A DNA stretch of 64,000 bases from Parapristionchus giblindavisi (Eukaryota; Nematoda; Chromadorea; Rhabditida; Diplogasteridae), in contig CALSFV010000247.1 in assembly GCA_943737045.1 (NCBI GenBank), positions 1-64,000 of the forward strand. The letters are read 5' to 3'. The position numbers were made by a program, and so were the translations under genes. This document shows positions 1 to 13,854 of this stretch, in pieces (position 1 is the stretch's first letter; every line of letters starts with the position of its first letter). The notes beneath the pieces are model-generated. The model saw only the letters and a program-made list of their open reading frames with translations. It made no database searches and was not told where the DNA came from.

Positions 1-49
1 CCCTATTCTCTGTACATCGTGTACTACATTCATTTGCATAGTCTCCTTT

Positions 50-351
50 AACTCCCTCTCCCGCTCCCTCTCCCCCTCCCTCTCCCTCTCCCTCTCCCTC
101 TCCCTCTCCCTCTCCCTCTCCCTCTCCCTCTCCCTCTCCCTCTCCCTCTCCCTCTCCCTCTCCCTCTCCCTCTCCCTCTCCCTCTCCCTCTCCCTCCCTC
201 TCCCTCTCCCTCTCCCTCTCCCTCCCTCTCCCTCTCCCTCTCCCTCTCCCTCTCCCTCTCCTCTCCCTCTCCCTCTCCCTCTCCCTCTCCCCTCCCTCTC
301 CCTCTCCCTCTCCCCCTCCCTCTCCCTCTCCCTCTCCCTCTCCCTTTCCTA
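50..351. repeat. (CCCTCT)n microsatellite
   Basis: About 300 bases of nearly pure CCCTCT hexamer with a few interruptions, pyrimidine-rich on +. The reverse strand gives a long RG/RE reading frame that is only the translated repeat and is not a gene. Confidence 0.97.
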
Positions 352-356
352 CTCAC

Positions 357-3300
357 ACTACTCTCAGCCTGAGGCTCACTCTCTCATCTAATCAGAAATG
401 CAATGAAACTTAGTCATTTTCAGAACCTCCCACTCATTTGATCATAGTCCATGTTTCACTTTCTTCTTTCTCCCATATCAATCACTGAAACTCGCGCACG
501 ATTTTTAGTTTTTAAATGCTCGATATATTTGATGAAGTTGAACCAATTGGGGGGAAAGGAGTTGTGTAGATTGAAATTTAAGTTATTTCTTCTCTATCAT
601 CATCCCATTCTTCTTCATTCAAGCGTTTTCTACTTTGTTTAATCTAAATTTCACTGTTTTTATCAGAGTATGCATATTTTTTCGAATCTACAACTCTCAA
701 TCATCAGTTACTGTGATGAAAAGATACTATGACCTTTTGTAAAAAAAATACAATTAAAAAGCAAATTTTCGCACCAGTGTGATTTACTTTTAATTATATT
801 CTAATAATTTAAAACACTTTTTTATCACAGAATCTCATAATTGAGATTTTGAGAATCGAAAAAATATGCATACTCCGATGAAATAAATCATGATAACAAA
901 TACGCTCCTCACACCGAGTTGTACTGTATCTCACCGCTTCCCTATTCAATTCAAATACCTTTTTATTGTTTTGATGAATGAAGATATGATCTCTTTGTCA
1001 ATAGAGTCGACTCGGCGGCATTCTTTATTCAAAGAGAGATGAGTGAAAGCAAAAGTTTTTGCCCTTATCACTCTTGAAGGAGCAAAATATGACACTATCT
1101 TCGGTCGATGCAGTTTCAGTCTATGTGCATTCCTGAACCTCTTATATCTTTATCGAGTCTGAAACCTCAGTCTACAGTATCACTGACTGTCTCCATGCTC
1201 TCTCGTTGTCATAGATAATAGAAATAGTGTAAGGAATGAAGAGACGATGGATATGGGATAATACTCCCTCTAATCGTTCATTTATCAGCTGATCTATCGA
1301 TAGATCTCCCTAATCTTTCTTATCATCTCTCATCTCCTCTGCTCTCTCAATTCATATCAACACTTTCCTATAGACATATCACATCATATATCACATTCAT
1401 TCAGTCAATTCAAAAGTATCTCTGTTTTGTTGCTTTTTCTTTGCTATCTTTCTGTTTTCTTGTTATTTGTTATTTTCATAATAATTCTGCGTTTCCCACA
1501 TTTCGCTTCGTGTTCGGATCGTTTTCGATTGCTCGAGCGGGGATAATAATATTGAAAGAGATTATATCAGAGGAATAAGCATAAGAATATGTGATAGAAT
1601 AGAGAATAAAGAGAATGATATAGAGATGAAAAGAGAATATGGATAGAATAGGATTGGATAGTAATAGAGTGAGTGAGAGAAATGAAGAGAGAGAGGATTA
1701 GCGAGATGACTATTATGTCTTTATATCTCACAGCTGTTCATACCATTCAATAGTTTTCACATAATATTTGTGTCTCCAGTCAACTATCCAATAGTCAATG
1801 ACGTATTCAAACTCATCTCATTACTTTTGTGTACAGTATCAGGCTAAATCCGTTAGTACACCTTGTGTCTGACACTATATCTGTAGCATCTGCATATCGC
1901 CACTGACTGTAGGGATTATATGTAAATACGAATACCCCAACCTTATTTGTAACTCTCCTCTTTTGCAACATTATTTCGTGAACAATGAATGTGTATTTTT
2001 TGGCGCTAACTCAAACCTGATTACCTTTGTTCCATTAAGAATAACTAATCGATATTATCATAAATCTAAATCATCACTGTATGTTGTTGCCTCTAATCAC
2101 AATAACAACTTTTGAAACTGTTAGATCTTGCATAAATGATAATGATGCAAACCTCCATGGCAGATCTCATTTGATGACGTGAGCTAATGATGTTCATACA
2201 TGTTCATACATCATTAAGAGATATCCACTGTAGATGTAGTTATACTTGAATTGGTACGTCTCGATATGTCACGCATTTGCTCCATATTTAGGTAGATAGT
2301 AACTATAAATGATTCAATATAGACGATAAATACCGTGAGATTTGTTCAAGCTTTAGCCCCTTTATCGTCAATCATTCTAACCATATGATATCTTATCCAT
2401 TCCTTCACTGTTTATTCATATCATTCACATCTTTTCATGCTCTTGCTAGACGATTTTCTCTTCATGTGAAAAGTATTGAAGCTTTTCATGAACATTATCA
2501 TAATGATATCATTGGAAAATTAGTTAATTAAAATATGTATAATTGTTATCACTTTTTTTCAAATATGCGTCTTGCAATTTTCATTCTCTTGAATTTACTG
2601 TATCATCTGTTTTACGCAATCGCTCACTACCTACTCTAGAAGACTTTCCATTCAATTCAATTATTTATCTTATCAGCACATTAAATGCAGAAGGGGCCAT
2701 AACAGGGGGAATCTTCTTATCCACAAGATTTATCCTTTCGCTTCTGAGAGAATTCATCTCCATTCAAAAAAACGGCAGCATATGAAACTTGATTAGAATA
2801 ATCAAATTCCAATCGATTAGAATAATAAATAATAATTCGAATAGAAATGGGTAAAATGTAATGATAATTCCATTATCATTACATTTTACCCATTTCATAT
2901 CTATTTATTCACATAAAAGGTACATCGAATAATAATATTACATCTATGAACCGTTATTAGCATTACTCGAGACTCTTTTGAAAGCAAGTCAAACGAAATA
3001 ATGTGGTTTTGATGGAGAGTTGAATTTGTGAGATGAGTTTTTTCGGCGTGAAAATATTTTTTTGTTATACTTCTGATATCGTGCTCGATATCTTCACTTC
3101 CTCTATTAATCTTATCTCACAATAGACCTCACTCTTCCTCATTTAACAACGGAAATGCATAGAATGGATAATTACGACAGCACTTAAAAATTGAACACAG
3201 CACTTCAACAAAATACATTGCAAGCAGCGAAATGAGAGAAGTTCAACGTCTACATACTATGTATTCTATATAGTATAATTCGTTAGTTTCATGTTTTCTG

Positions 3301-6300
3301 GACAAGATTTTGTGCATTCTAGCAAATGTCTGAATCTTCTTATTGCTTCTTACCTATTTCTTTCATTTCTTTGTCTTTGCGTTCTTATTTTCTTTAAATA
3401 GACTTTCTTAGTTATTTTTCTCAGTCATTCATGCGATGAACAAGGAACACAGTCGCTATGTTTTAAACTCTCCTTCCAACTGCCTACACTAATGGAGAAA
3501 TGTTAGTCATTGCGACTATCTAGGGGTATTCATATAAGGAACTATTGTATTTATAATTACAAATCTAATCTAATCTAGAAATAGTATTATAATAATATAT
3601 TCGTTACTATTTATGTTAAATGAAGTCATAATACAAACTCGAATTTGTTCTGCAAAGGAAACGAAGAAGCGGAATAAGATGAGAGTTATATCATATTATG
3701 ATTATTCATCTTCTATCTATATCCAATAATGACCTCTATATAGACCTTTCACCACAACTTTTCCATGTGATCCCGGGATTGCAAGAAATAATTTTTTTTT
3801 CTACGTATTACGTCATAACGATTGTTTTCAAAAGAGGAAGCAATATTGTGCTTCTATTTATCTCTATTTTTTGTAACATTTTCTGCATTATTCTAAATTA
3901 TGCAGCTTACAAAGCCAATTAAAATTTTGTTTTTGTGAAAACCTTCTCCCGTCGTCTATCAATAATAACAATAATAGTATAATATAACGTTGTTGCATCG
4001 TCCAAGAGAGATATTTGAGTAAGAATGTATGTATATTCACCTCAGAGTTGGTTAATTTGATTTCCGTAGCACCCAAGTCTTGTTTATAATATACACCCAC
4101 TGTGTGGCTGTGGATGACTCGACGTCAGCCCAATTGCATATATATTATAAAGCACATCAAATATAGCTCATACTGCACAATATTACTCACGAATCTTTAG
4201 AATCTGAGCTGTTATTGTGTTCAAACAGAATTATTCTCCTTATCAATCTACTGTTCTAGTTCTAAACATGCACTTTCTTCATTTAACTATATTCTAGGAC
4301 ACCGTTCTACTAAAATCCAATTTAAGTAATATATGAGCTTGGCGTATTTGATTGCCTTAACGTCTTATCCGCTTGGATTGTCTGTCTCTCACCTATTTTT
4401 GCATAATCTCTAGCCCTACAAGAATCTTTTTTACTCTAAATGTGCTCTACATTGAATTGACTGTAGTCTAGGAGAATAGAGTAATGCAATATAGAGTGAT
4501 GTAGACGTTCCTCTTTTTTCTACGAATCTTCATCCCGTTACTCTCTCAAAATAACCTAGACAGATGAACGGAGAGTTTCTTATGGAAAGAAAATACTGAA
4601 TTATTATCAGTTTTTTGTAGCTTTTTTGGATTAGTTTCCACCTTCTCATTTATGTAAAAGTATCATCATGATCACTACAAGGATGGACAAGGTTTCCTAA
4701 CACCTCTTAAAACCCTTATCATCACTTAATTTCACTAATATTTCGCAGATTATCAAATGATTCATTGACATTTTACGCTTGAGATGATTATCATTTGCAA
4801 TTTAACGAATAATGTTGATATGAAGGTGTGAGAATGATTGAATCGTCTCTGTTCATCCATCTGTTCTTCCATTCCATGTTCATATGCAACACACATTAAT
4901 TAGTCATAATGGGACAATAATCATGATTTTGTGTAAATCTACTAACGTCAAAGGAAAAAGAATAGCGCTTCCAGACAATGAGTTTACCAATTTTCCTATC
5001 TACATTATTAAATTTGAACATAAAATAATATTTTTTTTGGATTATTAATGCTTTTTTGAAGTAATAAATTCTTGACGAAAAAGTTGAAATTTATAGAGCT
5101 ATAACGATTCGGGATTTGGCAATTAAGATTAGAGAAATTTTTTGACGATTTTAAGTTATTCCATAATCTACTTGAATTATATAAAACATTTGAATTGATA
5201 ATTTCAATTGATGTTTCTCGGAATACTCGAATTAAAATTAAAATAAATATGCTTTGACGTCTATCGTCTACTATATCAATATATCTTTATCGCATAATCG
5301 TGATTACCTATACCTATTAAGATAACTTCTTGAAATGTCTATATGTTGATCAGAAATGAACGTTCTTTCTTGGGGTATATTTGCATGATTTATTCAGTGT
5401 CCCCAGCAAGGAGTCGGTAACATGAGACATAGTAGTGAGTCGTGCGATTTTAGGTCGATAAGATAATAAAGAAGACGAAGGGAAAGGTAGAGGTAGAAGA
5501 AGTTAAGAAGAGGGAGGATACTATGGTTAGAGAATCTAGTTCCTTTGCTCTGAAAGTAAAGTATATTTGAAACTCTACAAACTGACTACATTCTTTTATT
5601 CAAAAGTGAGAGAGCATGGTCGGAGTTTCGGATTATATTGTAAGAGACGTGACTCTTCTCAAATGGATCTAACTCCTAATTAATATAGTATATCCTTCCA
5701 ATATAATTTATACCAATCGATATTATTCTTTCTTATTACTCATTTATCACATTCCTCATTACATTTATAGTGTTTTTTTTCAATCCTTGCATATCTTACA
5801 AATATTGAATAACTTCCGATCGTTCATTTTTCATCATTATAATCTGTCGGTCTTTGACCATCTTAGCTTATCTTAGCTTCATTTCTTACATTGGTATCAA
5901 CACTGTGCAAATTCAAAGATCTTCATGGCTCTATAGAAAAGATAGACCGTCTGCTAAAACTGGACAAATCGAATCTATGCGAAACATCTAGTGAATCTTT
6001 AATTTCGTCTCGACTCCTGATAAAAATGGTGTCGGTCTTATATAATACATGCGTTAGAAATGATCAAATTAGAAGACTTTAAGGAATCTTCGACATTTTC
6101 TAAATCTTTGTGAGTCAATGAGAGATCATCCATCATCTTTTATGGTTTAAAGTCTCTTCTATATTCTCTCATCACTTAATCACCTTCATCAATTCCCTAT
6201 GCGTCAATTGACTAACAAAATCCTCGAGCTTTCACCAACCGGTACGACATTGCAACACTATATTGTAAGGCTTTCATTTCGATAAAACCATGCAACAGCC

Positions 6301-7976
6301 TTATGAGGAAGTGTTATGGTACTGGGCATTGATCTTTGCTTTTTCAATGTTTTCCTTTTTTTTGGAAAGTCTTCTTATTTTCACTAATAACAACATAGTT
6401 TACAAGTATCTGAGATGGTTTGTGATTCATTGAAACCTCTAGTTTTAATCGCTCTTTAAAAGTTCATTTATGAACGATAATCTTTCAGACAATCTAATAG
6501 AGTACAACGATGTAATCAAGTTTGATGCCAGCTTGTAAGATAATTCTACAATTCTGGAAATTCGAGCGTGTATTTCAGATTTAGTTGATAATTAGAAGTA
6601 TGAAAGAATTAAGACTCTCATTTTCTTGATCGATAGATAGTTGATATTTGAGCGTCTTCGTAATCGGTTTATCATCTTTAAAATATAATCAAAAGTCTAC
6701 CATTTTTGTTTTCCAATTGCAGTTTTTCAATTATTTGACGCTTTCACTTTCATCAAAAATAGTTCTATGTTATTTTACTATGCTTATCTCAATTTAGAAA
6801 TTCATTTTGTGCTATGTTCAGAACTTTTGTCTTACAGGGGAAATTGCATTTGTCGACTCTCCCTACAGCACATTTAAATAAGTTGTTTGTCCTTTACTAA
6901 CTGACTAGAATGTCTTATAGTGAAGAGACCGTAGACATGCTCTTCCCTTTTCTGTCTCACAAATCCTCCTACAGAATTCATTCACATTTGTGAACTATGG
7001 TCAAAGAATATCTTAATCAGCTCTTATTCAAAGTCGATATCCTCATTATCCCTGGGTATGAAATACGCGATCGCAGACAAATCTAGTGCAATTTCCCGTC
7101 CTTTTCATGAACTTTCTACTTTCAACTTTTCTTGTTCCCTACAAATTTAGTGTTTTCTAATCAAAATAGTGCAAATATTTCTGTTTGTTACCAAACTTAT
7201 CACACTTTCTTAGTTTTCTTCCATCTCAAATCCCTTATCAATATGATATTCGTTGAGCCTTCCCTCGTACCGCCCCTTTTGGAATCCTCTCTTCACTCCT
7301 CACTTCATCCATATTTCATATCTAAGGATCAAAAGCAATGAATCTCCTCTTCCTTTAATACCAATCTTTATTCGAATCATTCCATATTATTTATATTTTT
7401 ATCCATCATCGCTTACAGTTTGTTGGTCTACATTTCAGCTCATTTCTATCGATTTCGTTTAGTTCACTTCGACACTCTCAATTCTCTCTCTTCCTTGTCT
7501 CATTCAAATTCGTGCTAATTTTCAGACTGTCCATCCTCTTCTCCGTAGAAGGAGAGGGAGAGAAGGGGAGAGACGAAAAAGGAGAGGGAGAGAATAGGCG
7601 CGATGAAAGGAGAGGGAGGAGGGGGAGTAGGAGACTTGAAAGGGGAGCTGATTCTCTATATGATTCCATCTCATGTCAACAAACTTTCTACTTTTGGGTT
7701 CTGCATAGTTAATCGCATATTATAACATTCACTAACAAACTCTAAATAACCATAATCTAGCGTCAACGGTGTAAGATTTGCTCGTATTTATATGATTATG
7801 AGTATATTCATTGTAAGCTATGCTTCGTTATTCCTATCTCAACCCTCTCATTTTACATTCTGAATCGCCACTCATTACACTCGCTCGAATCTATCTATGT
7901 CACACTTTACCATGACTCAGTCACCTCTTTCTATTTTGATCTTTGATCTTTGATATTTTATAGCCGTCTCCGGCTC
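357..7976. other. Gene-poor AT-rich stretch upstream of the GPCR
   Basis: No reading frame here has recognisable domains, codon-like structure or linked splice sites. The stretch contains short pyrimidine-rich tracts, a perfect hairpin at 2844-2896 and a GA-rich tract near 7550-7645. It may hold the promoter, 5' UTR exons or a long first intron of the GPCR that follows. A small exon or noncoding RNA could be missed by eye. Confidence 0.6.
2844..2896. repeat. Perfect 25-bp inverted repeat with a 3-base loop
   Basis: The arms 2844-2868 (starting GAAATGGGTAAAATG) and 2872-2896 are exact reverse complements around the loop TCC. No target duplication is visible. The loop is too short for a typical microRNA precursor. 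It is most likely a small MITE core or a simple palindrome. Confidence 0.9.
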
Positions 7977-10900
7977 ATGGAGCCCGTGTCGCTCACTGTC
8001 CTCTTCTTCTATGCCATATCAATATTGATCGGAATAGCTGGAAATGCATGGGTTGTTCTCTCTGTTGTACGATCAAGAAAACCAAAATCGAAGACGTCGC
8101 CCGCTTCACCATCTGACAGATTACGGTAGGAGCCCTTTCCCGAACACCACAATTACAGTAACCTCTTTCAGGTCCTACATCGCGGTTCTGGCTGTTGTCG
8201 ATCTCACAGCACTAATGTCATTGCTAGTAAGGACACTGTACCTGGTCCTGTTCGAATTGCGACTGGGTGAGTAGATGGTGTAGTTGGTGTAGTTAGTGTG
8301 GTGCGGGGAGTGCGTTCAAAGACGACGACCAATCCCATTGTGTGACAAGAAGTGGGTGATTGTTCATTGTACATTCATAGAATGTGAACAGACATGAGAC
8401 AAGTAGTTTTGATGGGGGAGTATATTGTTTGAGTCAAGAAAAGGATATATGGAAACACGTCACTAATCTTTTTATGTCTTATAATAGTTCATATTCTATT
8501 CCTGGCCATTATAATCTTATAAAATACTGTGTTTTAATGCATTTCTTCTTAAAATATAATACTAAAGATACTTTAGATAACGTAAGCTGTCGGGCAGTGT
8601 TCTTATTGGATCATACTGTCAAACTTGCTTCGTTGACGTGTCTTTCGTGTATTTCCGTTGAGAGATACATTACTATCAGGAAACCGTTCTGCTCACAGGT
8701 ACGAGTCAATTCTTTCTTATCTTATTATTTTGTTTTGCTGACGATAGATATTACATGTTTCAATGCAATGTTGTACATACTGTGAAACAAAGTTTATAAA
8801 ACTAAATTGCATGCAAGTGTTTTATATAATCATGATTCATGAATTACCAAATTATGTTGGTGCATCAGTTAATCACAATTCAATCTATATTGCACTATAT
8901 ATGTACAATAATAAGAAAAAGTAGTAGTGAAACGAGGAAGCACAATCTGGCTTCAACTATTAGTTTCCATACGGAAGTACACGTTCAAGGAATACGGGAG
9001 ATCAAAAAAGAAATATTAGTCGTGCGGATTAATTTAGTCGAAAATCCTTGAATTGTGTGGTCAATCTTGTTTCAATGACTCTTTCATCCCTTGTTTTGGA
9101 TAATATCAATTTACTCTTTCTCGAATATCGATGGTTACGATTAATATGTGTAAATTATATCCGTATCAGTCTGTTGAAACTCTTTACAATAATATACTGA
9201 AGTGTTCTTTGGTATATGGTCTTAGTTGTGTAGTATATCGAAGATGCTAAGCTATGAAAAAACAAATCGAGGATTATTAATGTAAATGAGTTTTGTTTTT
9301 CAGATACGCAAACGATTCATCCAAATGACACCACTAATCGCTCTGTGTGCGTTAGCTGTTTTTTGTACGGCCCTACTTCTAGAGGTTTGTGATCTTTGAT
9401 CTTTGATGGTCTTTGATCTCTATCATTTCTAGATGAACAATGTAGTAGTATCATCTGATGGTCTCAATTGTGTCCAGAGTTCAAAGAAACAGGTTGGAAT
9501 ATTAAAATATTTGTTTGAACACTTCCATAAGAAATTGTGATATTTGTAGCCATGATGTTTAACAAATTAATATTTGGACTTGCCCTCCGTGACGGTATCA
9601 TCTTAGTTCCCAAACATACATATCATGTTCCAGTATCTTGTGATCTTATCTTATCTTTCTAATCACGAGTACATCTCTTCAACACTTAGAAGGGTTTAAT
9701 CACATAGAGCCTAATCCTATGCACATATCAACAACAACAATCATTACATCATTGGTTTCTCTGAGAGAGAAAGTGAGAGAACATTGAGAGAGTACAGAGA
9801 GTCAGAGTGAGAGAGATAGTGTTTTTGAAATATAGAGATCAAGTGAATTGAGAGGGTGGAATCGGGAAGCCCTCAGGGCATTTCCTCTTCCAAAACATAC
9901 AAATTAGCCAGGAACATAACATCCAAATAGTTCAAACTAAACCTAATTGATAAATAAATCATCAATGACCAGGGCCGAAACACTGGATCGCCTTTTGACT
10001 ATAGAATTAAAAAAAAATTATTACATAACCAACTTTTAATCACTCTCTCACTTTATAACATCAATTCATCAGGTATGGATGGCAATCTCTGGACATGTGG
10101 TGGCAGCATCGTTTGTTGCTCAACTCATGATGATCTCTTTGAACTACTCTCAGATTGTCAGACATGTTCGAAGGAAATTCACTAAACGAAAGGCCAGAGG
10201 TGAGTCCTTAATAGTTACTTTATTGTCTTATTGATTGATGACTCAATCTCTCTCGTAACAAGTACACGTTTGAGCAAATCGTTTCGTACTCATCTAGAGA
10301 AAGAAGCATTAGTGAGATTGAAGGAATCGTCAGAGATGTTATGGATGGTCTTATGAGTCAATATGAATGCTATAAGCAATTTTATCACTTAAAAGCAGTG
10401 TAACCATTGCCAGGGAACACATGGGGGATTTCATGGAACACACTACATATTCTGTCGGTCACACCTTGCGAGGGAGTACTGGAAAGTGAAAAGGAGAACG
10501 TTGGCGATGAATTCTTTCAATTTAAAGTCATATCCAAGCTAATGGCAATACTCTCTCGTAGACAAAGAAAGCGAGAGAGCGTTACCAATGCGGAGAGTAA
10601 AATCAGCTTGCGGTGTGCCTTTAACGAAAATAATATGCATTTATGAATTTGTCAGACTCATGGCCAACCAAAGTGACTTAATGACGTTAACTAACTCTTT
10701 TTCAGTGGTTGCTCATTCCCGATCACAGCATGAGACATTAGTATCAGAGCCTCGTTACATGAGAGAAATGACATCTGCTATTCTTCGTGTACTTCTATTC
10801 CATCTCGTATGCTGGCTACCATTCTGCGTTCTTAGGTATGCCTTAGGCCCCTAACTCCCTAGTTTCACTAAGTCTCTAAGAAACTTAAAATAAACTAACC

Positions 10901-12711
10901 CAGTTTCTTAAGAATTGCCCCAATCGGAGATAGCGTCTCACAATTATCAGCCTCGATTAGAATGTTCAAGAACTACTCTGACTACAGGTAAGTACTTATT
11001 ACCTTAAGTCGTTAAGTTAAGGATAAGTCCTAAAGTATTTCATCACATGTTTCGTTTCTCCTCGAGCTTAGATAAATATATTGATTAATTAAAATGAAAT
11101 ATTTCAGTTTGGTATCAATTTTCGTATTCTTCGCCCATTTCCTGACCTACATTAGTGCCTCAGGCGATTGGATCTTCTACGCTGTCATGAATCGAGATCT
11201 GCGGAATCTTATCAGGTATATTTTGCATTACTTTAGATAATTGACTACGATCCTTTCTTCGCATTGAAAGTGAACGATAACCATACATACGAGATAGACG
11301 TGATAGACTAAGAGGAACTAGACTTGTTCCATTGATGCCTTTCTGTATAACTTATGTGGGAGTGAATACTATTCTCGCCTAAATTCTTTTCCATCCTGAT
11401 TCACTCATTTATTCATGATCATTGAAAGTTCATTTTGATGAGGAACGAAAATCTTTCATGAGTTTCGTTGACGTTTCTTGAGTCATAGCACAATACATAC
11501 TCTAGTGTGCAATGGTTAATCATAATATCGCTCAAATTCATTTAGAAAATCAACGTGGAATCTCTTACTCAGCAAGAGTGAAGCCTAAGCATGGGGCCTA
11601 ATGCTTACGAAAAGAGAAATCGTAGATTGTCAATTAGTAGAGGCGTAAATGGCATAAGTCTATCCCATCTTTGCTATGTGTCTTCACTTTGCTGAGAATA
11701 GCCACGTTGCCTATAATTGGAAGCACGATGCATAAGGGCATTAAGATATCGTATCGCAAATAGAGTCCGGTGAAAAAAAGCAAAATATTTAATCTTAATC
11801 TTTAAGATTAACGACAGAACGCAGAAAGCGATCAACTCTATCACAGCAATGCTCTCCATCTCCACTCCATAAGAGTCTACGACAACAGGTACTTAACATT
11901 AAATATCATGTCCAAAGGATTAGGTTAATTAGGTCCTACTTTCCCTATGCATTCAGTCATACACAACACACTAATAGTAGAGGGGGAGGAATCCCATGGA
12001 TGTCACATAGAGAATGAGAGAAAGTGACATAACGAGAGACTTTGCACACACTCTTGCATAATCTCTTTCCGGAACATTCCCAGTAGGCAACTTAATGATA
12101 TTACATCGAGCTTGTGTCTTGTGATTATGATTACAATATTGCAAATATGATGTGAATAATGACGAGATAATCATAACGAAACGTAGGGTAAACAATCATC
12201 AAAAGTAATGAAGTTAATTAAAATGAATTGAAACATATACTGTTATGGAATAGTTTTTCTCTCCCCGCCTCAACATAATTCACACTATTATTTATCACTT
12301 GTGGTCACATTTATTAAATGTGTGATAAATTAAATTAAATTAAATTAGTTTCAGGTGACATCGTCTCTGAGATTCTTCCAATCAATACAATCATATCGTA
12401 GTAGTGGCGGTGGATGTTCTTTTGATGATTCCACCTATGGACACTCTCTAGTCATTCATCCAGGACATGGTAAGTTATTCATTTTTAACTTACTTTACCC
12501 CAAATCTTTCTTGCCTTCCCCCCCCCCCCCCGACTACTTTTGTGCAGTTAGATTCTAAATTAACTATTTTATTTAACTAACTCTCATAATTTCAGGTGGT
12601 GAGAGTCCAAAATCATCGATATTTTCGAACGATTACGCACCATCTCCCAAGGTGTCCACCGTTCAGAAGATTCGAACGCCATTTTTGAATAACGATGAAG
12701 TGGCCGTATGA
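7977..12711 (+). CDS. Rhodopsin-class G-protein-coupled receptor
   Basis: A seven-transmembrane receptor of the plasma membrane, probably for a neuropeptide or small ligand, spread over at least eleven exons: 7977-8125, 8172-8266, 8577-8698, 9304-9384, 9433-9492, 10073-10199, 10706-10835, 10913-10987, 11108-11215, 12355-12469 and 12596-12711. TM1 has GIAGN, TM2 has LAVVDL, TM3 begins with the conserved Cys and ends in VERY (the D/ERY motif), extracellular loop 2 has the partner Cys (GLNC), and TM6 has CWLPF. TM7 reads DWIFYAVMNRDLR where most family members have NPxxY, and TM4 lacks the usual Trp. The start gives a very short extracellular N-terminus, so an upstream exon is possible. Phases agree from exon 1 to 9, but exon 9 ends in phase 2 while exon 10 reads in phase 0. 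Either a small exon is missing in the 1.1-kb intron or the last junction is wrong. The ligand is unknown. Confidence 0.85.
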
Positions 12712-13319
12712 AGTACATATTCCCAAGCAATTGAACATATCTCAATTGATCTCTCCATTTTAGCTTTCAACTAAGTTATGTTTGTTATATATATGAGCTC
12801 TTTATCTTGCCCTCTTATAGTTACATTATCCTTTCGTGTCATATGTGCATATCTAGCCTTGATTCTTCGTGTGTATAATATTTAATGAATGAAATAGGTG
12901 CATTTGTCTCTCCTTTACGACGTTTAACTATATATCTTGTGCATTTAGTGTAATGATTTGTATTATCATTTCATCTATGGGTTCCTCTTAACACCATCTC
13001 ATCCAAATGGACACTCTTTCCATTCATAATATTGTCCAGCAAATAATAAATGAGCTTCTTTTATTTATTGACTGTAGACACACTAACAAAAGGAATTATC
13101 GATTGGTATGGACAAAAGGTACCAGAAATTTCAGCTCTTGCTTTGTCCTTCAATTTTTTTAAAACTCATGCGAGTGATTAAGATAGAAAAATGGGAGTTC
13201 TGAATTTAAATTGAGATGTACTGTATTTGTGATTATCTCCGATCTAGAGTATACAGTTTAATATTCAATGCGTTCATTCTGTATTTAAATCTCATAATTT
13301 CTCTGAAACCAACATAAAG

Positions 13320-13322
13320 TTA

Positions 13323-13361
<39 letters not shown>

Positions 13362-13375
13362 TATTATTATTATTA

Positions 13376-13415
<40 letters not shown>
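13320..13415. repeat. (ATT)n microsatellite
   Basis: Ninety-odd bases of ATT trinucleotide repeat interrupted by occasional TTTA units. Confidence 0.95.
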
Positions 13416-13416
<1 letters not shown>

Positions 13417-13518
13417 ACAATGAGATTCGAAGCAGTCTCTTCACATCGTCATCTGTATTTTTTAAAATTTAGCGACGTCTCAATTAGTCATAATTATCAC
13501 ACTTTATGATTTCTTTAA

Positions 13519-13854
13519 AGGTGGAGTCCCGCGAATATTTTCGTAAACAAACTGTGAAGACAGAAAGATAGCAAATGTTATTCTAAATACCATACATAAA
13601 TAACTTTATGCTAATTCAGCTAATGATCTCACGAATCATGAGTCACCTTTGATTGTACAGGCAAAGGCGTGAAATTGTGAAAATTGTGAAGTTCTGCAAT
13701 AGGGTTCGAACCCGCGACGTCACGCTTACTAGTGAGCACTTTCACCACTGCTCCACGGGATTGATGAATGGTCGTGCTAATTTCTTGCATATCACTTGTC
13801 CCTAGCATAGCCAATATGTTATGCATTTGCATAGACATTAGAAGGCCTCCATCT
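13519..13854 (-). mobile_element. TTAA-flanked TIR element with tRNA-like Pol III boxes, copy 1
   Basis: The left end reads TTAA then AGGTGGAGTCCCGCG, and the right end carries the diverged inverse GGCCTCCATC then TTAA. On the minus strand, around 13697-13772, it contains TGGAGCAGTGG (A-box-like) followed by GGTTCGAACCC (an exact B box). The acceptor stem is absent, so it is not a functional tRNA. The same architecture recurs at 41933-42270. Terminal inverted repeats suggest a DNA transposon derivative, while the internal boxes suggest a SINE. It may be a chimera. Confidence 0.7.

Noticed and set aside
48..356. 102-residue RG/RE-repeat reading frame on minus
   Set aside because: It is the translation of the CCCTCT microsatellite with no start context or flanking exons.
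13697..13772. tRNA gene on minus
   Set aside because: The B box is perfect and the A box good, but acceptor and anticodon stems do not form; it lies in a repeated TIR element.
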